From: JAKAGZ01 sp964412105
GTDB lineage: Bacteria > Bacteroidota > Ignavibacteria > Ignavibacteriales > Ignavibacteriaceae
Length of the DNA: 8,043 nt
Assembly (NCBI GenBank): GCA_964412105.1
Contig: CAYPNM010000086.1
Location: 1-8,043 of the forward strand
Direction of reading: 5' to 3'
The notes under the pieces are model-generated. The model was not told where the DNA came from. It saw nothing but the letters and a program-made list of their open reading frames with translations, and did not search any database. Shown here piece by piece: positions 1-5,408 of the stretch. Numbering within the stretch: position 1 is the stretch's first letter; every line of letters starts with the position of its first letter. Both the position numbers and the translations under genes were made by a program.

Positions 1-77
1 AGTGCTATCGGTCCGCACATACCAACGCAATGAAAACTCCCCAGGAATCCTATAGATAACGCAGCTATTATTTCCAT
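1..77 (-). CDS. TauE/SafE (UreH-like) family membrane protein, N-terminal fragment cut by window edge
   Basis: Only the first 25 codons and two bases of a 26th lie in the window. The translation starts MEIIAALSIGFLGSFHCVGM and continues CGPIA. The SFHCVGMCGP block (His16, Cys17, Cys21) inside the first hydrophobic segment is the hallmark start of the TauE/SafE or UreH-like transmembrane family that commonly closes cbb3 oxidase operons in Bacteroidota-like genomes. The ATG follows the ccoH stop codon with no spacer (TAA immediately followed by ATG), and there is no recognisable Shine-Dalgarno sequence, so translation is probably coupled to ccoH. The His/Cys cluster in a membrane segment suggests binding of copper or another soft metal, or redox chemistry, during oxidase maturation; that role is inference. 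The family's usual length is a little over 200 residues, so most of the gene is missing here. Confidence 0.85.
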   Translation of the reverse strand, partial: MEIIAALSIGFLGSFHCVGMCGPIA

Positions 78-518
78 TTAATTAAGCATTAAAGTTTTCT
101 CAGTATAATAATCCTTTTTATTCGAGGACCAGCTTATTTGTAACTTCCATAAGCCTCTGTCCAGTTTGCTGATATCAAGCTGCTGGTTAAAATCCTTATC
201 AGGATTTATAGGCACCCGGAAATCTTTACGAAAATTAGCCGGACGATAGAAATAAAGATCTCCTGTCGGCCTTTCATCTTTCGGGAAAGAAACTGTTATA
301 TAATTTCCCGAATAATCGACATTAATCTTTTCATTCAGTTCAGCGGTTCGTTTTTCCTTATCAATCTGCTGCTGGTATTTAATTTCCTTATCATAATAAT
401 GATCAGTAACCAGGTCTACATCCATGTTCATAAAAAATAAAACCCTTGCAAGTGTTAAACCCATAAAAAGAATTATAACAATTAATATCCCCCAGCCCCA
501 GTTCCATTTAATTTTCAT
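78..518 (-). CDS. ccoH: CcoH/FixH-family cbb3 oxidase assembly protein
   Basis: A 146-residue FixH-family protein with one transmembrane helix near the N terminus (about residues 8-30, after MKIKWNWGWG). The periplasmic domain begins with the conserved DLVTDHYYDKEIKYQQQID stretch (residues 35-53) and continues as a beta-rich region. CcoH is a membrane-anchored factor needed for stable assembly of the cbb3 oxidase and is thought to contact CcoN and the copper ATPase. The open frame extends 20 codons further upstream (to 578), but that extension is only Lys/Arg-rich sequence lying inside the ccoG tail. The ATG at 518 is preferred because a GAGGTG ribosome-binding site sits 9 nt before it and the protein then starts right at the membrane segment, as in the family. 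It overlaps the ccoG stop by 11 nt and abuts the downstream TauE/SafE gene. Confidence 0.9.
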   Translation of the reverse strand: MKIKWNWGWGILIVIILFMGLTLARVLFFMNMDVDLVTDHYYDKEIKYQQQIDKEKRTAELNEKINVDYSGNYITVSFPKDERPTGDLYFYRPANFRKDFRVPINPDKDFNQQLDISKLDRGLWKLQISWSSNKKDYYTEKTLMLN

Positions 519-1962
519 TTTTCTTTTCACCTCTTTCTGTTTCTTTGTTTTTCCTCTTTTGTTTTTCAACGGGCCCAAGGAAAGATGTATTTATTGTTTG
601 CAATAACTTCCCGTTTGAATAAAAACCGATAGTTACCGGTGTATTCATGCTCTTAATTTCCGATTCGGGAAGAATTATTAAAATCTTGCCGTCATAAATT
701 TCCTGAGGTTTCAAATTCATTTCACTGCCGATGAGTTTCAGCTCACCCTGAAGGTTTTCCAGTTTTAACTCGATAGGCAAACTATTAAAGGTTTTATTTA
801 CAATATTAACATCATAAATATTGCTCACTTTATCGTTATCCTGCTCCTGAAATAGTAATCCCGGAGTCCTGAGAATATTTATACTAAAATCGGACCTGTT
901 TGCAAGCATATATCCCTGAACAGCAATAAGAAGGATAAGGACAATGCTGTAACCAATCATTCTGGGGGTAAAGAATTTTCTTTTTTTGTTTTCAATTCCA
1001 TTTAAAGAATCAAATCTTATCAACCCGCGCGGTTTATTAATTTTATCCATAACATCATCACACGCATCTATGCAGGCTGTGCAATTTACACATTCAAGCT
1101 GCACGCCATTCCTGATGTCAATCCCTGTCGGGCAGACATCGACACACAAATGACAATCAACACAATCCCCTTTATTTTCCTGCTTTTTATTTTTGCTTAT
1201 CTTACCGCGCGGTTCGCCACGAACATAATCGTATGAGATAACGATTGAATCCTGATCGAGCATCACACCCTGAAGTCTTCCATATGGACAAACCATAGTA
1301 CAAGCCTGCTCACGGAAAGAAGAAAATACCCAGTAAAAGACTCCGGAAAAAACAAGCATTGCAATGAATCCATTAATATGCTCCGAAACAGGATCAGTAA
1401 TGATTTTTATCAATTGATCCATTCCGATTATATAAGCAAGAAAGAAATTTGAAATAATAAATGAAATTGCAAAAAATATTAACTGCTTACTGGTTTTCTT
1501 AAGTATCTTTTCAGAAGTCCACCGTGCTTTGTTCAATGCCATTTGCTGCCTGAAATCTCCTTCAATCCAGTATTCAATTTTGCGGAAGACCATTTCCATA
1601 AAAATTGTCTGGGGACATATCCATCCGCAAAACACTCTTCCGAATACTACAGTGAACAGAAAAATGAAAACTATAAGAGTTATCATTATTAGTCCGAAAA
1701 GAACAAAGTCGTGTGGGCCGAAAGGCATTCCGAATATTATAATATTTCTATTTATAACATCGAATAATACAAATTGATGGCCGTTAACTTTTATAAATGG
1801 AGTTCCGAACAATATTGCCAGAAGAATAATGCTTACAATCGTCCTGGCATTATAAAATTTACCCGAGGGTTTTTTCGGATAAATCCATTGTCTTTTGCCT
1901 TCTTTAGTTACCGAAGATAAAGAATCACGAAAAGATTCAGAATTTTCTTTTTTGTTCTCCAT
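508..1962 (-). CDS. ccoG: CcoG/FixG cbb3 oxidase accessory protein (membrane 4Fe-4S protein, cupric reductase family)
   Basis: 484 residues, the normal length for CcoG. The N-terminal part has membrane helices at about 41-58, 83-107, 160-180 and 196-213. The first paired cysteine motif is FCGWICPQ (Cys112, Cys116) and the second is CTMVCPYGRLQG (Cys221, Cys225). A double ferredoxin-type cluster follows: Cys267, 270, 273 and 277 (CVDCHLCVDVCP) and Cys291, 294, 297 and 301 (CVNCTACIDAC), enough for two 4Fe-4S clusters. A further helix at about 335-354 leads to a C-terminal Ig-like domain (about 375-465) typical of FixG. CcoG proteins have been shown to reduce Cu(II) and to support delivery of copper for the CuB site. 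The last 18 residues (from KQKRKNKETERG) are a charged Lys/Glu-rich tail that also carries the ccoH ribosome-binding site. The start is ATG with only a weak AGAGA-like site upstream, just after a 26-bp palindrome. Confidence 0.96.
   Translation of the reverse strand: MENKKENSESFRDSLSSVTKEGKRQWIYPKKPSGKFYNARTIVSIILLAILFGTPFIKVNGHQFVLFDVINRNIIIFGMPFGPHDFVLFGLIMITLIVFIFLFTVVFGRVFCGWICPQTIFMEMVFRKIEYWIEGDFRQQMALNKARWTSEKILKKTSKQLIFFAISFIISNFFLAYIIGMDQLIKIITDPVSEHINGFIAMLVFSGVFYWVFSSFREQACTMVCPYGRLQGVMLDQDSIVISYDYVRGEPRGKISKNKKQENKGDCVDCHLCVDVCPTGIDIRNGVQLECVNCTACIDACDDVMDKINKPRGLIRFDSLNGIENKKRKFFTPRMIGYSIVLILLIAVQGYMLANRSDFSINILRTPGLLFQEQDNDKVSNIYDVNIVNKTFNSLPIELKLENLQGELKLIGSEMNLKPQEIYDGKILIILPESEIKSMNTPVTIGFYSNGKLLQTINTSFLGPVEKQKRKNKETERGEKKNEN
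528..533 (-). promoter_or_regulatory. Ribosome-binding site deciding the ccoH start
   Basis: On the minus strand GAGGTG (533 to 528) stands 9 nt before the ATG at 518. No comparable site precedes the ATG at 578. The site lies within the last codons of ccoG, so ccoG translation passes through it. Confidence 0.7.
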
Positions 1963-1977
1963 ATCTTATCTCTTTTG

Positions 1978-2003
1978 TAGGGACAGGGCATGCCCTGTCC
2001 CTA
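1978..2003. repeat. Perfect 26-bp palindrome in the ccoP-ccoG gap
   Basis: The left half reads TAGGGACAGGGCA and the right half is its exact reverse complement, TGCCCTGTCCCTA, with no spacer and a GCATGC centre. It occupies more than half of the 47-nt gap between the ccoP stop (2010) and the ccoG start (1962) and is visibly G+C-rich compared with its surroundings. In the direction of transcription it is followed by CAAAAGAGA rather than a run of T, so it does not look like an intrinsic terminator. It could be an mRNA hairpin that sets relative ccoG expression or protects an upstream 3' end, or a copy of a dispersed REP-like palindrome. Confidence 0.9.
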
Positions 2004-2009
2004 TTACTA

Positions 2010-3071
2010 CTATTTCCCTGCCGTCGAATCCTCCGGTTCAACATATTTTACACCCTGCGGTGGTTTAGCATTCGCAGGGTGAGTTCCATGCAGAGACATA
2101 ACATAACTAGCGACTTCCTGTATCTGCCTTGGATTCAACTGAGTCTGCCAGCTTATCATACCTTTTGCAGGCACTCCGTAAGTTATTGTATGAAATATGT
2201 TCTTTATTCCGCCGCCATGTATCCAGTAATCGTCGGTTAAATTTGGACCTATAACTCCGCCGGCTTCTGGACCGTGGCAGGGGACGCAATTTGCCTTAAA
2301 AATATTTCTTCCGGCAGTGAGCGACGAAGCGTCCTTCAAACGGGTTACATTATTTTCATTGACTAATGCACCCGATTTTATCAACTCTGCTTTTTGAACT
2401 GCTGCCTGCTGCATTTCCTCAGCATACTCCTGATACTGCAGTTTTCCTGTTTTGAAAACATAGAAATTCAGTATATATAGTACGGCAATAATAATAGTTA
2501 TAAGAAAAAGCAGATTAAACCATGGTGGAATTTTATTATCAAGTTCTCTTATTCCATCAAAATCATCCTCCATCAGAATTTCATCCTCATGTTCAAGGGG
2601 TACCGCACCGCTAAGTTTATTCCATATTTTTTTCAGAAAAATAAACGGATGAATATTAGGCTCTTTCCTTTCTCCCATTCCAAAATAAAATATTAATGCA
2701 AATGCCATAAGAGTAAGCCCGATAACAAAAATTAACATCAAGTGAATATAACTATCGGGAATATCCTCCTGTTGAGTTGTTTGAGCGCTGATCGTCGTAA
2801 ATAATGAAGAAGTCAGAAATACAAAAAATAATAAAATCAGCTTTGCCGCGAATTTATTTTTGTTTGTTTTAACTTCACTTGTTTTCGGTGAGGTATTCCC
2901 TGCATCAACTTCATCTTTTTCAAGTGGCAGTTCGCTCATCCTTTTCATATGGTTTTTATCTGCTTTAAACATCCAGACAATAATCCCGACAAAAAAGAAG
3001 AAAAAAACGAGCAGAGAAAACATCGGGTATATTCCTACCCCTTCAATAGTTTGTAAGTAATTATTAAACAT
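2010..3071 (-). CDS. ccoP: CcoQ-CcoP fusion, cbb3 oxidase cytochrome c subunit with one heme
   Basis: 353 residues. Residues 1-40 look like a complete CcoQ: IYPMFSLLVFFFFFVGIIVW as a single helix, followed by FKADK. A polar Lys-rich linker (about 41-76) leads into a hydrophobic stretch ending SLFTTISAQ (about 74-97) that resembles a signal peptide. Two more helices follow at about 108-132 and 184-206. Between them is the acidic segment EDEILMEDDFDGIRELDNK (162-180), which marks the CcoP N-terminal region. The periplasmic domain has one heme c site, CVPCH (Cys262, Cys265, His266), with Met305 in GMISW as likely axial ligand. Classical proteobacterial CcoP has two heme c domains; only one is present. 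The protein receives electrons from soluble or membrane cytochromes and passes them to CcoO/CcoN. The start ATG follows a strong GGAGGAG site that overlaps the ccoNO TAG stop, with a 9-nt gap. Confidence 0.93.
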   Translation of the reverse strand: MFNNYLQTIEGVGIYPMFSLLVFFFFFVGIIVWMFKADKNHMKRMSELPLEKDEVDAGNTSPKTSEVKTNKNKFAAKLILLFFVFLTSSLFTTISAQTTQQEDIPDSYIHLMLIFVIGLTLMAFALIFYFGMGERKEPNIHPFIFLKKIWNKLSGAVPLEHEDEILMEDDFDGIRELDNKIPPWFNLLFLITIIIAVLYILNFYVFKTGKLQYQEYAEEMQQAAVQKAELIKSGALVNENNVTRLKDASSLTAGRNIFKANCVPCHGPEAGGVIGPNLTDDYWIHGGGIKNIFHTITYGVPAKGMISWQTQLNPRQIQEVASYVMSLHGTHPANAKPPQGVKYVEPEDSTAGK

Positions 3072-3074
3072 TTT

Positions 3075-3081
3075 CTCCTCC
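3075..3081 (-). promoter_or_regulatory. Strong ribosome-binding site for the CcoQ-CcoP fusion
   Basis: GGAGGAG on the minus strand (3081 to 3075) lies 3 nt before the ATG at 3071 and begins within the TAG stop of ccoNO (3083-3081). It is one of the two clearest Shine-Dalgarno sequences in the window (the other precedes ccoNO), fitting a subunit needed in stoichiometric amount. It fixes the start at the CcoQ part of the fusion. Confidence 0.7.
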
Positions 3082-5210
3082 TACTTCTGTGCTTGTTGAT
3101 TATTAATCTTTATGTCAGTTCCCAGTCTCTGTAAATAAGCAATTAATGCTATTATCTCCTTATTGTTTTCAGCAGGGACACCGGCATTAATCAGATCAGT
3201 TGTAATTGAATCGGCCTGTGTAGCGAGATCCTGGTTTGCATAATTTTCATATCCGTCCGGGTACGGAACACCGATTTCTCTCATTGCTTTTATCTTAGCT
3301 GCTGTTGTTGTTGTATCCAGATTCTGCTTCAGCAGCCACGGGAATGACGGCATAATTGATCCCGGCGACATAGATCTCGGATCTTGCATATGAAGATAAT
3401 GCCACATATTAGGATATTTTCCCCCTTCCCGGTGAAGATCAGGACCTATCCTTTTTGAGCCCCATAGAAATGGATGGTCATAAACATATTCGCCGGCTTT
3501 TGAATATTCACCGTACCTTTCAGTTTCAGATCTGAAGGGACGAATTAACTGTGAATGGCAGCTAAGACATCCTTCACGAATATAAATGTCACGGCCTTGC
3601 AACTCTAGGGGTGTATAAGGGTGAACGCTCGATATTGTCGGGATATTTGATTTGATTAGGAATGTAGGTATAATTTCTACCAGTCCGCCGATCAAGACTA
3701 CGACTAAAGATACGACCAAAAACTGAATTGGCTTTCCTTCAAGCCAGCGATGTCTCTTACCTTTTACAAATGGATCTTCTACTTTTATCAATGCCGGCGC
3801 TTCAGCGGCCTCGTTATTTTCAAACGAGCCCTGCTTTGCGGTTTTAATGAGATTGTAAACCATCATTATCACGCCGATAAAATACAACCCTCCTCCTGCA
3901 GCTCTAATCATATACATCGGTATAATTTGTAAAGTTGATTCCAGAAAATTTGGATATTGCAATGTTCCAAGAGGAGTAAATTGTTTCCACATTAATGATT
4001 GGGTTATACCCGACCAGTACATTGAAGAAAGATAGACAACGATACCCAGCGTACCCAGCCAGAAATGAATATTAGCAAGTTTTTTAGAAAACAGTTCGGT
4101 TTTCCAGAGCTTTGGTATTAACCAATAGAGTATGCCGAAAGTTAGGAATCCGTTCCAGGCCAGTGTTCCCATGTGTACATGAGCTATAATCCAGTCTGTA
4201 AAATGAGCAATAGCATTTACATTTTTCAATGAAAGCATCGGACCTTCGAATGTTGCCATGCCGTAAGCAGTCACCGCAACAACCATAAATTTCAAAATCG
4301 GATCCTGCCTGACTTTATCCCATGCTCCGCGAAGTGTTAAAAGTCCGTTTATCATACCACCCCACGATGGAGCGATAAGCATAATTGAAAATACAGTCCC
4401 GAGTGATTGAGCCCAATCTGGTAGAGCAGAATAAAGAAGATGATGAGGGCCGGCCCATATATAAATAAATATCAAAGCCCAGAAGTGCACAATTGATAAT
4501 TTATAGGAATAGATTGGCCGGTTTGCCGCTTTCGGTAAATAATAATACATCAAACCGAGATATGGAGTTGTAAGGAAGAATGCTACGGCATTGTGACCAT
4601 ACCACCACTGCACAAGTGCATCCTGTACTCCGGCATAAATCGGATAGCTTTTAAAAAATGTAACCGGAATTTCAATCGAGTTAACAACGTGCAAAAGTGT
4701 AACGGTTACCCACGTTGCGATATAAAACCAGATAGCAACGTATAAATGTTTTTCCCTCCTCTTAAGAATTGTTCCAAACATATTTATACCGAAGGCTATC
4801 CATACAACAGCTATTGCTATATCAATTGGCCATTCGAGTTCAGCATATTCTTTGCTTGATGTAAATCCCATTGCCAGAGTAATTGCCCCAACGACAATAA
4901 TAGTTTGCCAGCCCCAGAAATGAAATTTGCTCAGCCGGTCGCTGTACATTCTCGCTTTGCAAAGCCTCTGCAAAGAATGGTAAACACCCATAAAAATTGC
5001 ATTACCCACGAATGCAAAAATCACTGCATTAGTATGTATAGGCCGGATGCGGCCGAAAGTTGTAAACTGCAGGTTAAAATTTAATGCGGGATCAAACAGC
5101 TGAGATGCGATAAGTAGACCGACCAGCATTCCTACCAGTCCCCAGAACATAGTAGCAATACCGAATTGTTTTACGATCTTATTATCGTAACTGAACCTTT
5201 CTAACTCCAT
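3081..5210 (-). CDS. ccoNO: Fused cbb3 oxidase subunits I and II (CcoN-CcoO)
   Basis: 709 residues: CcoN at about 1-456, a charged linker at about 457-494, and CcoO at about 495-709. In the CcoN part the heme-copper ligands are all present: His59 (RPIHTN) and His346 for low-spin heme b, His344 for heme b3 (AHVHMG), and His206 (WWYGHN), His256 and His257 (GPHHLLY) for CuB. Tyr250 is in the position of the cross-linked tyrosine, and Glu322 in FEGP matches the conserved glutamate near the active site. The CcoO part has one membrane anchor (about 497-520), one heme c motif CLSCH (Cys548, Cys551, His552) and a likely axial Met620 in GSIMPSFPWL. This is the O2-reducing, proton-pumping core. Separate CcoN and CcoO are usually about 470 and 200 residues, so both halves are full length. 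The fusion keeps the linker on the cytoplasmic side. The ATG is preceded by AAGAGGAG, 8 nt upstream. Confidence 0.97.
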   Translation of the reverse strand: MELERFSYDNKIVKQFGIATMFWGLVGMLVGLLIASQLFDPALNFNLQFTTFGRIRPIHTNAVIFAFVGNAIFMGVYHSLQRLCKARMYSDRLSKFHFWGWQTIIVVGAITLAMGFTSSKEYAELEWPIDIAIAVVWIAFGINMFGTILKRREKHLYVAIWFYIATWVTVTLLHVVNSIEIPVTFFKSYPIYAGVQDALVQWWYGHNAVAFFLTTPYLGLMYYYLPKAANRPIYSYKLSIVHFWALIFIYIWAGPHHLLYSALPDWAQSLGTVFSIMLIAPSWGGMINGLLTLRGAWDKVRQDPILKFMVVAVTAYGMATFEGPMLSLKNVNAIAHFTDWIIAHVHMGTLAWNGFLTFGILYWLIPKLWKTELFSKKLANIHFWLGTLGIVVYLSSMYWSGITQSLMWKQFTPLGTLQYPNFLESTLQIIPMYMIRAAGGGLYFIGVIMMVYNLIKTAKQGSFENNEAAEAPALIKVEDPFVKGKRHRWLEGKPIQFLVVSLVVVLIGGLVEIIPTFLIKSNIPTISSVHPYTPLELQGRDIYIREGCLSCHSQLIRPFRSETERYGEYSKAGEYVYDHPFLWGSKRIGPDLHREGGKYPNMWHYLHMQDPRSMSPGSIMPSFPWLLKQNLDTTTTAAKIKAMREIGVPYPDGYENYANQDLATQADSITTDLINAGVPAENNKEIIALIAYLQRLGTDIKINNQQAQK

Positions 5211-5218
5211 TGAGTGTT

Positions 5219-5226
5219 CTCCTCTT
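5219..5226 (-). promoter_or_regulatory. Ribosome-binding site for ccoNO
   Basis: AAGAGGAG on the minus strand (5226 to 5219) with 8 nt to the ATG at 5210. It occupies much of the 27-nt gap after ccoS and supports this start. Confidence 0.7.
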
Positions 5227-5237
5227 AATACTAACGA

Positions 5238-5408
5238 TTAATGTTTATCTTTATTTTGTTCTTTTTTGTTATCCTCATCAAAAAGAATTCTTATAGAAGG
5301 CGTATATGTATCGTTAAACTGACCGCTTTTTACAGCCCATAAAAATGCGATCAAGAATCCAAGAGCAATCAGCAGGCTTATTACTATTAACACAGCAATT
5401 ACAGACAT
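5238..5408 (-). CDS. ccoS: CcoS, small cbb3 oxidase maturation protein
   Basis: I translated the gap between ccoI and ccoNO on the minus strand and found a 56-residue protein starting MSVIAVLIVISLLIALGF. It has one N-terminal transmembrane helix (about residues 2-24), then LWAVKSGQFND and RILFDED, which are the conserved CcoS features (the WAVKSGQFDD...RILFDD pattern), and a short charged tail ending NKDKH. CcoS is needed for insertion of heme b and copper into CcoN; strains lacking it make an inactive oxidase in the species where it has been studied. The ATG shares its A with the last base of the ccoI TAA stop (TAATG), and AAAAGGA in the last ccoI codons, about 6 nt before the ATG, serves as ribosome-binding site. 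The gene lies 27 nt before ccoNO. Its length matches the family's usual 45-70 residues. Confidence 0.95.
   Translation of the reverse strand: MSVIAVLIVISLLIALGFLIAFLWAVKSGQFNDTYTPSIRILFDEDNKKEQNKDKH

Noticed and set aside
424..606. Plus-strand open frame of about 60 codons across the ccoG/ccoH junction
   Set aside because: It is antisense to two well-supported genes, is low-complexity Phe/Leu-rich (the reverse of the Lys-rich tail), and matches no family I recognise.
1978..2003. Intrinsic terminator between ccoP and ccoG
   Set aside because: The stem is strong but no T-run follows it on the transcribed strand, and ccoG and ccoH belong to the same assembly pathway downstream. Kept as a palindrome, not a terminator.
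2107..2289. Minus-strand open frame inside ccoP in another frame
   Set aside because: Arg/Ser-rich out-of-frame reading of the heme domain; the ccoP frame carries CXXCH and full family features.
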